Assembly (NCBI GenBank): GCA_033782935.1
Contig: JAWQEG010000366.1
Span: 309,277 to 373,276 of the forward strand
From: Petrolisthes cinctipes
Lineage: Eukaryota > Arthropoda > Malacostraca > Decapoda > Porcellanidae
Length of the DNA stretch: 64,000 nucleotides
Direction of reading: 5' to 3'
The notes under the pieces were generated by a model. It saw only the letters and a list, made by a program, of their open reading frames with translations. It did no database searches and was not told the DNA's origin. Positions 1 through 12,600 of this stretch are shown piece by piece. The position numbers were made by a program, and so were the translations under genes. Within the stretch, counting starts at the first letter, position 1. The number at the start of each line of letters is the position of its first letter.

Positions 1-47
1 GAGGAATCAAGGCACTCCAATGTAACAAAACAGAATTACCACCTTAA
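1..47. repeat. Right end of a TTAA-bounded MITE
   Basis: The first 47 bases end in CCTTAAG and match the ends of complete copies at 36828-36964 and (inverted) 37942-38108, which share the core AGGAATCAAGGC. Only one end lies inside the window. Confidence 0.55.
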
Positions 48-779
48 GTGTACTTCATGTCCTGATATCGCTTCCATCTACTATTGTTTTAAAACACTGA
101 GTCTTTTCAGCTGATGGTTTAATATTTACTGATTCAGTCCAAGAATGTAGGTTTTGGAGTGCTAACCTGAGAATTTGTTGGAGTTAGCGAAGGTTATGTG
201 AGGAGTAGTTTATTGTAAAATCATCCATCTAGCCAACGTAAAAAGTGTACCACTCAGAACACTGATCTTGAAAGGTAATGGTGGTGCTGAAACACCTATT
301 CTCAAATATTTGCTGGGAAAGGGGGGTTAAAACATTCTCTCGTTCATGTCTTTTTGTATAACATTACCGAAGAAAAGTCAATTTAATATTAATGGTTGGT
401 AATTATTAGTTTTTCTTTAATGTCTGAGAATTTTACTTGTTCATGTCTTTTTGTATATCATTACCGAGGTAAAGTCAAGCTAATGATAATGGTGGATAAT
501 TATTAGTTTTCATTAATTATAGAGAATTATTATATATCAAAATTCAAGATTAAGGAAACTTAAACAAACCATTTTTAATAATCATACTATAATGATTTAA
601 TATATTTCTTTCTTGTCTGTTGTGATAAATAAATTAAAAGTAGGTTCAAATTTAATAAGGGAATAAATTAAAGTGGGGTTTACTGATACTTTAATTCAGG
701 GTAAATTAATATTTATATGATCATTTGTAAATATGATTAATAAATTGTTTATGAAACTCTGTAATTTCACATACCCCCC
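48..779. other. AT-rich stretch, no gene seen
   Basis: I see no coding signal here. It holds the 97-bp tandem repeat listed separately and otherwise low-complexity AT-rich sequence, possibly LTR sequence of the remnant element whose PBS follows at 820. Confidence 0.5.
342..535. repeat. Tandem repeat, two units of about 97 bp
   Basis: Two diverged copies start at 342 and 439 with the shared words GTTCATGTCTTTTTGTATA and CATTACCGA, followed by AAAGTCAA and TAATTATTAGTTTT. The offset is 97 bp. Confidence 0.7.
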
Positions 780-1136
780 TGTACAATACTCGACTCCCCT
801 GTTGATTGACGAGGAACACTGGTGGCAGCGGTAGGATGTGTGTGAGTTAAATCTCAGCAATCGGGTGTGCATGGAGATTGTGGAATAATAGAATTTGTAT
901 TTTTATTATTTTTGAATTAGGTACAAATGTTTAAGGTTGCCATAGTGCTTAGCTCGCAATTTCTGTGCATTAATTTTAATTTTCTAATCTTTATCTTGGC
1001 TAGAGATGGAGTAAAATTTCTTGTAGTTAGGTCCAAAGAAAAAATTAAATGTAAATTAATCAGATATATCAGGGAACATAGAGATAAATATATGAACTAG
1101 GCATAATATGAGCACACGAAGTACAGCTCAAAAAAA
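780..1136 (+). mobile_element. Remnant of a second LTR element: LTR end, PBS and leader
   Basis: The sequence TGGTGGCAGCGGTAGGAT at 820-837 is nearly identical to the primer-binding site of the Ty3 element at 2316 and sits just after an ...ACAC end, as expected downstream of a 5' LTR. The following leader also resembles the main element's leader (ATGTTTAAG then GCCATAGT versus GCAATAGT). It ends abruptly at 1136, where LTR sequence of the main element begins. I infer a related but distinct element that was broken by, or recombined with, the main one. Confidence 0.5.
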
Positions 1137-2314
1137 GGGACAGTACATTTTCTTGTTGGCGGAACAATACATGCCTTGAATATGTAAATTACAGTAATAT
1201 ACAACTTTAAACAAGGGAGAAAGCAATGTATTTGAGCTCACATATATGTATAAATCATGTGGTGTAACTATATACACCAGTAAGGGTGGAACTGATAAAT
1301 TTGTCAGAAATTGAGATGAGAGTGAAGGAGGAGAAGAGGCGGTGATTCGCTTTTTCTCGACCTCATTCTGATCTCGTCTCTGCTGGGTGACAGGTAGGAG
1401 TCAAACTCGCTCTCATCATAAATATTGTATTGTGAATATAGTGTGGTGAATCTATTAGTCCCGTGATGGGATATAACTAACTAAAGAATATTGTGTGTTC
1501 ACATTCAGACATAGTAAGTAAAGTATGTTGTTTTTTCTCAAGCTCATTCTGGTCTCGTCTCTGCTGGTGACAGCCATTATATAGCATTTTCCCTTGGTGT
1601 TTAGTGAACTACTTGGTACCAAAGAAAATTCAGAACATTTGCTGGCAATTATATTATTTCATTATTATAGTATTGAGATTAGGATGTTATTTTTTTTTTA
1701 TTGTATTAACTATATTTCGGCCTTGTTGTAATATTTTTTTATAGGTACTTAGCTCTGTCAACTGGCGAGACGAGGAATGGTTCCAGTCCTAGTTGACAGA
1801 ACGGGGAGTAGGTAATATTAGCAAGGGAGGGGGGAACAGAAATTCTTATTATTGTGATTATGTTGTACTCGTACCAAATAGATTGATAAAATAAACAAGT
1901 TTTTAATTGTCTGAGTATTTGTGTCACCGATATAACAAATAGACTGTGTTCCTTTATAGATAGTAGTAGATTATTAATTCCAATCACTGATCGTACCCCC
2001 GTTAGAACTGTAGTCTGGGTTGCTTACTCACGCGCCTAAATAAGCTAACGCTACGCTACCCTTCCGGTGTGTGCTCACTTGGTTCCTCTGATCAACTTTA
2101 GTCTGGTGGTGGTAGCGTATACCTCGTACTGAGAAGGGACTGGACTTGTCCTGTTCCTCATCAGTCTCTTGTTCTTTTTTTTTTCCAGACCGGGTTGATC
2201 CAGCTATAGGATAGAGTAGTAGCATACGCTGGTGGCTTTTTGTTTTGTTGAAGGCAGTGGGTTTTTGTGTTCCTCCCAGAGTAAAGTAAGGGGACAAAAA
2301 TACAAGCTTTTACA
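1137..2314 (+). mobile_element. 5' LTR of Ty3/mdg4 element (5'-truncated)
   Basis: From 1137 the sequence matches the 3' LTR (from about 9072, resuming after a LINE insertion at 15059) and the inverted LTR at 17379-19031. It ends in TTTTACA followed by C and the PBS. The 3' and inverted copies show that the LTR begins with TGTAACACCCC, giving TGTAA...TTACA ends and a full length of about 1.6-1.7 kb. Roughly the first 500 bp are missing here. The words CTCATTCTG and TCTCGTCTCTGCTGG occur twice, near 1362 and 1542. Confidence 0.85.
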
Positions 2315-2315
2315 C

Positions 2316-2333
2316 TGGTGGCAGCGGTGGGAT
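2316..2333 (+). promoter_or_regulatory. Primer-binding site of the Ty3 element
   Basis: TGGTGGCAGCGGTGGGAT lies one base after the LTR end, the position and TGG start expected for pairing with a tRNA 3' end. The primer tRNA species was not determined. Confidence 0.75.
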
Positions 2334-2741
2334 TAATCAGACACGGAAAAATTGTTTTAGCGGAGATCCGTTGAATTGGGTATGATGTTTAAGACAGCAA
2401 TAGTAGGACACAGTCAAGTTCCTCGAGAACTGACGGTTGACGGTGCTCAGGTAGTTGTTTATCGATCACCCGGTGCCCGTGCCCAATCATTTTATAGTGA
2501 TGAGAGACTGCAAAGTGTGAGTAGGTGAAGGCATGATCTCACTATATTGTGGTTGGGAAGTAATGATATAAAAGAAGATTGAAAGTAGTAATAGGTCACT
2601 GGGAGGAAAGATTAAGGAAGTAATGTAGCGAATGAAGTAACGTAAATTGGGGAATTAAAAATAAGTAAAGGGGGGGGGGTAGAAAAAATTAAAACTATTA
2701 CAAGTAAAATTTTAAAACGTAATGCCACTCGTGCAGAAACT
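2334..2741 (+). other. Untranslated leader of the Ty3 element
   Basis: Non-coding stretch between the PBS and the first gag ATG. It is purine- and AT-rich, with a run of G at 2670-2679. Confidence 0.65.
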
Positions 2742-5018
2742 ATGGCAGAAGCAGGGGAAGTACAGAGCGAAGTGGTTGTTGGTGATGTAGGAGCAATCGA
2801 AAAAACAGTGGATCAGGAGATAGATAACGAAGTAAGATTCGAACTGAGGGAGTTGAAGTTAATGGCGGAACAAGTGGCCGTAATAGCAAAGAAAGTACAG
2901 GAGTTGCAGGGATTAGATCATTTAAAAGACGTGACAGAGCAAATTAATAACTTAACGGAGAGAGTGAGTGAGTTGGAAGGACCGGTAGAGAGACAATTTG
3001 TCCCTCTTATTGAGCGTGAATTTACACCTCCATCCTCACCATCTTTGATGAGACATGAGCCAGTTCAACGACCACAGTTATCCCCAGTTCATCATAGAAT
3101 AAATACTAAGTTTTTTCAGCCAACAACAGAGGATTACCATCTACCACCCGTAACTTTTTGCCCAAATACAACCCCTGTAGTACACCCTCCATTATCAACC
3201 GTAACCTATAATCCAAATGTATCAAACCTCGCAAGGAACATTACTCCACCATTAGTTAAACCCCGTGATATCACTAAACTAGAATTGGATACATTGCAAA
3301 GCTGGGATTCCTCGGCTCGTTTACAAATGTTCTTTGAGGCAGTTGAAAGGTGCACAGAAGATTCTTGTACTCGTGTTGAAGTAGCGAAATCCCGAGTAGA
3401 CAATGATTTAGCAGTCCTAATACATACTGCCCAGAAAAGGGGAGAAATATTTACATGGGGTGATCTGAAAACTTATTTTACGAGAGAATTTAAAGTGGAA
3501 TTAAATTTTGATCAAGTTTGGAGACAAAGTGATAAATTTCAGTATGATTGGATAGAAATTCCGCAAACCTTTGCCCATCAATATAAGTGTCATTATGCAG
3601 CAATACAGGGTAGATTTCAAGGTCAACAGTTACCAGAAAGGGATAGAATGATTAAACGAATGTTGTTGCAAGGTTTTCCTCGAAATAATAGGGATAGGCT
3701 AGAATCGTTCATGGATGATCATATTCCACTAAAGGATTTCCTTGAAAGAGTAGAAAATGAAAGACTGTTAATGATGCAAAAACTAGAACCAATCAAGATA
3801 TTGCCACAGGCAGATATGCAAATGGCAAATGAACCTAACAAAGATACAGAGAAAAGTACAATAGAACATGAAGTTGTGCAATTGGCTAAGATGGGAGAGG
3901 AGTTAAAACGAAATATGGAAAAGTTGTCATCAGGGGGTAAATCCCAAACTTCTAAGTATTGCGCTTTCTGTAAAAAGAACACTCATGACTATAAAGATTG
4001 TTGGAGCAAGCCAGAAAAAGGGAAATGTTTTAATTGTTTGCGTCCTGGTTGTTGGAGTAATAGTCCCACATGTCCTGGGAAAGCTACATATAGACCAGGT
4101 TTTACATGGTATGGCCCTCCACCACATAATGGTACTGGTTATTCTAATTATCATCAAACCCGAAATCTAACAGGAACAAGGGAAGAATTGTCACCTGTCA
4201 TTAATATTATAGTGAATGGTAAGGTGTGTGCAGCTATTATTGACACCGGAAGTGTCATAACTTTAATAAAGAAGAGTGCTGTCAAACGGCAAGGGTTACA
4301 AATAGATACGACCAAGGGTAAAACTAATCCAGTTGGGATTCTTAAGGTACTAGGTATGGTGCAGATTGAAGTCCATGTGGGAGATCAGGGAGTAAGTAGT
4401 CAGTGGGTAACGGTAGTACCAGATGCATATTTAGACAGGGAAATTTTGCTGGGTTGTGAGATAATCAGTAAATCAAGCTTAACTTGGAATTGTAAGGATA
4501 AGGAAATGATTTGGGGAGGTGCTCCGTATCAGGTAAATCATATAAGGTTGTTTCGACGAATGATTCAACAAATAGGAGAGCATACTAAAGTTCAAATTCT
4601 TGATGAGAATCGAAGAAAGGTACATGTAAAAAATAATATAAAGTTGGAACCGTACCAAGCAAAGGTCATACGTACAGAAGTGAGTGAGCCACCGGGTACA
4701 ACACTACTGATTAGGCCCCACAGAAATTGCTCATCACAAACTACTCCTTTGTTAGTAACGGTAGATGCGGAAGGAACTGTTCCCATCACCCTAGATAATA
4801 CCACCAAAATATCGAAGTTGGTAAAGAAAAATACCATAGTAGCACTTATCGAGGATGATTCATCAATAAATATTGAGCTTAAATCACCGGTAAACATGGT
4901 AACAATAGCGAATGAATTGATGCCACACCATGATAAAGTAAAAGAGCAAGGTACACGACAGGAAAGATTGCAATTATTAATTAACAAACAAAATTGGAAA
5001 CATCTTGATGAAGAATAA
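2742..5018 (+). pseudogene. Ty3/mdg4 gag-protease part of the polyprotein
   Basis: This 758-aa frame has an N-terminal helical, acidic segment, a Pro-rich linker, a capsid-like region (about residues 190-350), a CCHC zinc knuckle (C407, C410, H415, C420) and a second Cys cluster (C429, C432, C437, C444) without His. The retropepsin motif DTGS is at residues 501-504. The frame ends in TAA at 5016-5018, yet the same frame continues without shift into reverse transcriptase, so the stop breaks what looks like one gag-pol reading frame. The start is the first ATG after the leader. A read-through stop is possible, but TAA between protease and RT is not a usual site. The product would form the capsid and protease of the retrotransposon. 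Confidence 0.8.
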
Positions 5019-7025
5019 TTAAGGCAGCTAACACGAGTTGTCCTAGACCATGATAAATTGTTTATGCTTAGTGAGAAAGAACTTGGGAAGATTGAAGGAG
5101 AACCAGCCAACATAGAGGTATCAAATCCGAACCCTTGTAGATCCCCAATGTATCGATATCCCGAACACGCAAAAGAAACAATTGGTAAAATGTTAAGTGA
5201 GATGGAAGAACGAGGAGTGATCGAACCCTCAAGTGCAGCGTGGTTATCACCTATAGTGCTTGTTAACAAACCGGATGGTAGCAAACGAATGTGCCTAGAC
5301 TTTAGAAGGGTTAATGAACACTTGTCAATGGATGTGTTTCCACTACCTAGATTAGATGATTTAGTGGGACATGCAGCCGGGAATCAATTTTATATAACAT
5401 TAGATTTAAAGGATGCCTATTTTCAAATAGAATTGAATGAGAAAAGTCGGAACTTAACCACCTTTTCGGATGGGGTATCATTGTACCGTTTCCGAAGGTT
5501 ACCCTTTGGACTGAGTTGTGCACCAGCCATCTTTTCTCGCAAAATGGCTGAGCTATTAACCCCATTGTTACGTGAGGGATGGGTTAAAAATTACTTAGAT
5601 GATGTTATTATATGGGCTGATGATTTTTCACAATTAATGCAACGCCTTAGAAAATTATTCCAATTATTCAGTGAACAGGGTGTAAAACTAAACCTAACCA
5701 AGTGTGATTTTGTAAAAAGAGAAGTAAAGTTTCTGGGAAATAAGGTATCAAAGAATGGTAGTTTGCCAGATCCTAAGAATTTAGAGGCAATAAGTAAACA
5801 GTTACCACCAAGGAATGTAAAGGAAGTCAGGCGTTTCATCGGAATGTGTGGATTTTATAGGAGCTTTGTATCAAATTTTTCTAAAATTGCCACACCCTTA
5901 ACCAATCTTACGAGGGCTAACACTGTTTTTCAGTGGAATGATAAGTGTCAGGAAGCCTTCGAAATACTGAAGGAAAAATTAATGACACCTCCTATTTTAG
6001 CTAAATACCAACCAGAATTATCCCTAGTATTAGTCACTGATGCTAGTGATGAGTATGTAGGAGCGGTCCTACATCAGGTACAAGTAGACCAGACAGTCCG
6101 ACCATTAGAATATTTTTCAAAGAAACTTAATTCTTGTGAAAAAAGATATAGTGTAACTGACAAGGAGGCAATGGCAGTGGTATTGGCGTGTCGCCATTAT
6201 CACCATTATTTGTGGGGAACAACATTCTTAATTCAAACAGATCATCAACCACTAACCAGTATTTTCCGACGTAGAACAAAGTCACCAAGGGTCACAAGAT
6301 GGATGTTAGAGATGAGGGAATATAACTTCCAAATAAGATACGTAAAGGGGAAAGACAACATAGTGGCAGACCAATTATCTAGGCCAGTACAAGTAATATC
6401 ACGCCCACCAGTATTTACATGGTTGGGGTTGACAAAGGAAGCATTTATGCAGGCGCAGAGAAATGATGCCACCTGGAGTGAATTGATTGACTATTTTGAG
6501 GGAGGTCAGGTGTCCAGGCGGAAAATAGCCCGAGCCACTTTAGACCAATTCGAAGTAAATGAGGGAATCCTCCATTATGTGAGGACTTATGAAGATGAGA
6601 GTTATTATTATACTGTAGTTGTACCTAAAACATTAGTAAAGGTAGCATTAGAACTAGCTCATGATCAGTCAGGACATTTTGGACAATTCAAAACTATTAA
6701 GAAAGCAGAGGAATTGTATTATTGGCCAACATTACGGTCTGATGTAGTCAAATATATTAAACAATGTCTAAATTGCCAGCAATATAAGTATAATAAGGGT
6801 CTGTCCCAGCAATATCAAGAACTACCCACCATCATACAACCCTTAGACAGAATTGCCATAGATTTGACTGATATGACCTCTGGAGCAGAGGGTAACAGAT
6901 ATATCTTAACTATCAAAGACCATTTTTCACGGTACACCAAATTTTACCCCCTAAAAAGTAAACACGCCAAGGGAATTGTTGCTAGGCTCACCCAGTTTGT
7001 TACAGACTTTGGCGGCCCTAGATAG
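5019..7025 (+). pseudogene. Ty3/mdg4 reverse transcriptase, RNase H and integrase N-terminal half
   Basis: In frame with the gag-protease part, this segment carries RT (DLKDAYFQIEL, then YLDD at about 5592-5603), the tether and an RNase H domain (VTDASDEYVGAVL near 6033), and the integrase zinc region (HDQSGHFG with CLNCQQ) followed by the start of the catalytic core. An in-frame TAG at 7023-7025 interrupts the core just before the second catalytic Asp. With the stop at 5016 this makes the copy non-autonomous unless both stops are suppressed. The order RT-RNaseH-IN identifies the Ty3/mdg4 superfamily. Confidence 0.88.
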
Positions 7026-7763
7026 TTGCTGTGTGACAACGCCAGGGAGTTTACCGGCCAAGAAATGCGGACCTGGGCAGACCAGCATGGTGTGGAACTA
7101 CTATTCTCCACACCTTATCATCCCCAGTCCAACGGGATGATCGAGAGGATGCACCGGACCCTGAAGACGGTGTTGGCCCAGCTGTGTGAGGGCTATCCAC
7201 AACGTTGGCCTTCCATGCTGGCCGAATGTCAGTCTGTAATGAACTCAGCCGTCCACAGTAGTACCAAGGTGACGCCTTATGTGGCATTCTTCGGGAGACA
7301 TCAGCCCCGCAACATCTCAGCACCGCTACTAAATATTCCATCTGATACTGACAACACAGGAAGAATGAAACAACTGATACAAGAAGCAAGTACGGTATCA
7401 CTTAGGAGGTATCGGGCGGTAGCCAATAAGCATAGAAAAAATGAAAAGGTAGAACGAGGAGCACTAGTGTGGGTAAAACAGGAAACAATTATACCGGGTA
7501 CCTGTGCCAAACTGAACCAGAAATGGAAGGGCCCATATAAAGTGGTGGAAGTTATTAGAAATGGATTGGTGTATATATTAGAGGACCCATTTACTGGGAA
7601 AAACATCCAGAGGGCTGCAGAAAAAATCAAGCCCTATGTGAGCCGAAATGACCTAATAGTGCAACTAGAGGAAGTGGAAGGTGATGGACAAGATGAGGAG
7701 GAGGATATGGTACTTCCTCCACGACAGAGACGACCTCCCAGAAGGCTTCTGGAGGAAATTTAG
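7026..7763 (+). pseudogene. Ty3/mdg4 integrase C-terminal half
   Basis: The frame continues after the TAG with LLCDNAREF (second catalytic Asp) and NGMIERMHRT (catalytic Glu), so the D-D-E core is otherwise preserved. The C-terminal domain has WKGPYKVVEVI and ends in an acidic, then Arg/Pro-rich tail without a chromodomain. Positions 7021-7320 are about 55% GC by my count, clearly richer than flanking pol sequence and with different codon use. No envelope ORF follows. Confidence 0.82.
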
Positions 7764-8564
7764 AAAATAAGAAAAAGGGGAGAAAACAAAAATTGAAAAT
7801 TAGAAAATATAACTGTGGAAATTAAAAGTAGGAAAAAAAAATTAGGGCAAAAGTTGAAAAGAAAAAGTTGGAAAAATGTCATGGTTCCCTATGTCCTGAA
7901 GTCAAAAAAGGGCACCATTCATCAAAAGAGCTAGAAACCCAGCTCATAATTTTTTTTTTTTTTTTTTGTAGTTGTGGGTGTTAAGTGACACTTAGTTTTA
8001 ATGGGAAGAGGAGGTGAGGGTGGGGAGTAGATATCCACCCCTCCATTTCCATAGGGCTCTTCCAGTATACAGTCAGGGCCGTTGTCAGGGCCCCTGTATC
8101 ACTTACTGCATTCCGGGTTATCATGCCTTGCAGAGTCTGAGGTTTGAATGGAGGAGTGAATGATAAAAGAATGAATGAATAGAATGTATGAAGACTCAGA
8201 TCATGTTTGAGATAATTGCGGGTGGGTTTATTGAAGTTCTCCCGGGGTTATGGAACTTGACAAAGGATTCTGACTGGGACGAGGTGTCAATAATATCTAA
8301 TGTAATTAATGTGAAGTAAGGTCGAGAATTCTTTCCTGCGGGAAGGAAATACAGTCTAAAGACTGGGGGAGAAAAAGTTGGCAGTGTATTAACACTGACT
8401 AACAAGTTAGGATGAATAGTGTCTGATATTGTTCAGTAAGGTGTAGTGATAGTGATAAGAGGAATGTATGTAAAGAGTAAATGGGGGGGAATTGAAAAAA
8501 AATTTAAGGGGAAATAGATAAATTAATTTTCACGGTAAGTTCCAGCTAAGGAAGGTGGGACGTG
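7764..8564 (+). other. Ty3 3' untranslated region, no envelope gene
   Basis: No coding frame is supported between integrase and the 3' LTR. There is a T-run near 7950-7967 and a purine-rich segment (AAGGAAGGTGGGACG) directly before the LTR that may be the polypurine tract. Confidence 0.6.
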
Positions 8565-8645
8565 TGTAACACCCCTATTTTATATGTATTGTTATTTAGG
8601 ATATTTAGAGGTATTATATATTTATATGTATTAGAATAGATTTTT

Positions 8646-8807
8646 AGTGTAAGATTGTAGGGAGCAGCCAGGCTGAGATTATCACTGACGAATAATCTCG
8701 GTGGTGGGCTTCTTCAACACAAAATGAGTGTAAGAATGTAGGGAGTAGCCAGGCTGAGATTATCACTAACGAATAATCTCGGTGGTGGGCTTCTTCAACA
8801 CAAAATG
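8646..8807 (+). repeat. 81-bp tandem duplication inside the 3' LTR
   Basis: Two units starting at 8646 and 8727 share GCCAGGCTGAGATTATCACT and GGTGGGCTTCTTCAACAC. The inverted LTR near 18900 carries only one unit, so this is a copy-specific duplication. Confidence 0.85.
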
Positions 8808-9397
8808 TTATATGCGGAAAATAGAAATAATGATTATAGTTAGGTAAATAGGTTAAAGAGAGGAATAATTGAAACTTAGGTAGATTGATAGGGATAGAGA
8901 AATACGTGGTGATTTAAGAGGTGAATGTAAAATAATTTATTGGAGACAGGGAATAACCTGCATTTATAATTATAATGTATAATTACGAAGCTAACATTCC
9001 TATACTGTTACCTGCAATTTAATTGTAACTTACTTAGAAAATTAATTAGATTAGTTAGGGACTAAAGTCGGGACAGTACATTTTCTTGTTGGCGGAACAA
9101 TACATGCCTTGAATATGTAAATTACAGTAATATACAACTTTAAACAAGGGAGAAAGCAATGTATTTGAGCTCACATATATGTTTAAATCATGTGGTGTAA
9201 CTATATACACCAGTAAGGGTGGAACTGATAAATTTGTCAGAAATTGAGATGAGAGTGGTCACTACTTTGCTTGGGGGGAGGGAGTGAAGGAGGAGAAGAG
9301 GCGGTGATTCGCTTTTTCTCGACCTCATTCTGGTCTCGTCTCTGCTGGGTGACAGGTAGGAGTCAAACTTGATCTCATCATAAATATTGTATTGTGA

Positions 9398-9406
9398 ATA
9401 TAGTGT
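9398..9406. repeat. Target-site duplication, left copy
   Basis: ATATAGTGT at 9398-9406 recurs at 15059-15067, flanking the LINE. The uninterrupted LTR at about 1437-1445 has a single copy followed by GGTGAATC, confirming the insertion site. Confidence 0.9.
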
Positions 9407-9614
9407 ATTTTTTTTTATTTTTTTTTTTTTTTTTTATTCATTGCGCCGTAGCGTCAATCAATAGGCAGACAACAGTACACAAGGTTAAGCGGGACTCACG
9501 AGAACCCAATGACCACATACACACACAAGCACACACACATGCGCACACACACTCACATCACGAAAACATAACAGTATGAAGCACAAGCATACAGACAAAT
9601 ATTTATATCATGAC

Positions 9615-12600
9615 CTACTTAAATCCACCAAAACGAGGGTGGCGCACCAGAAGTTCCTCCAGAACCTGATGGTTCAGCAGGTGTCGACAAACCACATCAA
9701 GTGGCAGGCCCTGGGGCAGCAAGTGTCGGACAGTGGGGCAGGCTAGGCAATAGTGCTCTATAGTGTTAGCACGAGGCGCTCGACACAAGCGACACTCAGT
9801 GAAGGGAGGCTCACCCTGCATCCCAGCAACCTGCCACGGTGGCCGGTAGCCAAGCCTCAAACGAGCAGAGACTACATTGTGCCTCCGAACCATGAGGCCT
9901 CGACGACGGTAGGAATATTTGTGATGGTATACAGACTCGTAATGGGTGATGGAGATGCTGAAGGGCCTCTCTGCATCCCTGCGTCGCCGTACAGGGAGGA
10001 GAGCGGCGGAGCGGACTTTAGAGAGGTAACATGTCAGGGAGAGAGGACGTCCAGCACCACGAGGAGGCAGATGGCAGGCTTCCTTTGCGAGTCTGTCAAC
10101 TGTAACATTGTGACGTAAACCTACATGGGATGGCACCCATAAAAATTTGACAGTCAAGTTACGGTGACGCAATAAGGCCAAAAACGATAAAATCTGCTGA
10201 ATAACAGTAGAGTGTGTGGGCTGAACACTAGAGAGGGAATGAAGGGCAGGTTTGGAGTCACAAAAAATGGCAGCATTCACTCCACGTTGACAAACAACAC
10301 TAACAGCATCCAGAATGGCATACAGTTCACACAATGTTGAGCTAGAGTGGTTACAGAGACGACGGCCAACCCAGCCCCCTGGAGGTGACTCCAGGTCAGG
10401 CGAGAAAACAGCACAACCTGCTGCACCATCCACCTGCAATGAGCCATCAGTGTAGAGGCAGTATGGATCTGTGATGGAGGAAGTCACTGTTTCTATGTGT
10501 TCCAGAGCCAACTGCTGCTGCAGAGAAGGCAGCTCCGACTTGGAAGTAGGTGTAAAGCTCACATCAGGTGTTGGTAGCATCCATGGAGGGGGCCCTGGGG
10601 GGACGTCTGCAACCATTATATCTATATTAAGACCACGGAGCACAGAGGAAACAGACCTTATAAGAGTACGTCCAGCAGGCAGTATGGGAGGGACCGGGTA
10701 GTTTGGTCTAAGAGAAGTCCTGACTAACTGAGAGTAATGGGGTGAAAGATGTGGGAAATGGAGGCACTTGACAGTGAAGCAAGTAACATTAGAATAAATT
10801 CTCTCCACTAATGGGGGAAGACGCAACTCACGCTGCATGTTCACTATCCTGGTCGACATTGGACAGCCGAGAATAATTCTCATTGCTCTATTTTGAAATT
10901 TTTCTAAAGTTTCCAGAGTAGCCCTAGGAAGTTGAATCAGAGCAGGGGAAAGGTAATCAACAACTGAACGGATAAAAGCAATATAGATGGTCCTGGCTAC
11001 TGGGATGGAGATGCCCGAGGAGTTGTTAGATAGCCATTGAAGTGGTGTAAGTCGGCGCTAGAGACGACCCAATAAGTCCTGGACAATGGGATGGTCTTGA
11101 GGTCTGGCAGGGACAATCGGCCAAATATTGACTGGCGCACCCAGGTAGCAGTACTGGGAACACATGGGAATGACAGTCCCTCCAATGGTGAACACTGGCT
11201 GAGCTTGAGGAAGGCGGCAGGTGAATATTCTGCTCTTATCTGGGGAGACAATAATGCCACAGTGAGAGGAGGCCACAGAGAAGGAGTCAAGAAACCGCTG
11301 GAGATCCCTTGGTGAGGTAGAATGAACACAGATATCATCAGCATAGCACGTAATTGTAGTTCCAGGAATATCAGGGAGAGAAGTGAGCAACCGATGCATC
11401 AGAATATTAAATAACAATGGGCTGAGAACACCACCTTGAGGCGTACCAAGATGAAAACTGCGCAAAGGACTGAGTGCACCACTGAAAAACACACGGGAAG
11501 TCCTGTTACTCAGGTAGCCCCGAATCCACCGTAGTAGATTACCCTTTATCCCAAAGTCAACCAGTTGATCCAAAATGACGTCTCTATTAGCAACATCGAA
11601 GGCACTTCGAAGGTCAATGAAGGCCACCACACTGTCCCTGGAAAGGCGAGAGTACAGGTCGATTAGGCAGTGATGTGTGCTCCGCTGGGGAAGGAAACCA
11701 AACAGCCATGGAGAAAGGCGATCCTGCAGTCTGTACATGAGACGATTGAGTAAGATTCTCTCCATAACCTTACAGAAACAGGAAGTAAGGGAAATAGGCC
11801 TGAACTTCGCAGTGCCGGGCTTAGGGATGGGTATTATTGTGCTGCTGGTCCAGGCTCGTGGTACACAACCGTCACGAAGACAAAGATTGTACAGTCGAAG
11901 TAGAGGGTTCCCAGGAACTTGTTGAAGTAGGCGCAGCACAGCATAAGTAATACCATCATCACCAGGGGAAGAAGCTCTACCCCAAATGAGAGCACGGCGC
12001 AACTCCTCCTCAGTTATCTCCTCTGCATCATCGTCATCATCTTGTAACAGAGCAGACATTAGACGTAGCCGATGGACAGCAGCACGGGAAGCGAGTGCAT
12101 CTTGTATGTGGATGGGTAGACTGGCTGGGGTAGATTGTTCTGACCAGGCATCGACAAGTTGTTTGGCATAGTCGGCAGGAGTGTGATGACGAGCAGTGGC
12201 CGGTGTCTTTTTAACAACCCGACGGATGAGGTGCCACATAGAAGCCACACTTGTTTGCTGGTTGATGCTGTCCGTGAACCGCTGCCAAGACTCAGTGTGA
12301 GCACAATCCTGCAGGGCAACTAAAGCATCCCTAGACATCTGGTAACGATGGAGTAGGTCAGGGGTTGGGTTGGCTTGAAACAATAGGCCATCACGTTCAG
12401 CCTCCTCCTTTGCCTCCTGTATACGTGCATCCAGCGTCCAGGAGTGGGCAGTATGGCGATGCTGGAGGTGTGGCCGGGAGACGTATAGCCTATAAAAGTC
12501 ATGAGTAGCAGATACAAGATCAGAGTACAACTGTTCAGCTGATGATATGTCAAATGTAGGGAATACATGGGCCATAAACAAGATGTAAGTCGGGCAATAT

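Larger units (their letters stand above)
8565..9406 (+). mobile_element. 3' LTR of Ty3 element, first part
   Basis: It begins TGTAACACCCC, matching the reverse complement of the inverted copy ending at 19031. From about 9072 it matches the 5' LTR from 1137. It stops at 9406, where a minus-strand LINE is inserted, and resumes at 15059. Confidence 0.85.

Noticed and set aside
5019..5057. Separate start of an independent pol ORF at the ATG near 5061
   Set aside because: The frame is continuous with gag-protease through a single stop codon, and conserved RT-leader sequence lies upstream of that ATG.
7051..7401. Minus-strand frame over the integrase
   Set aside because: Shadow of the GC-rich integrase patch.
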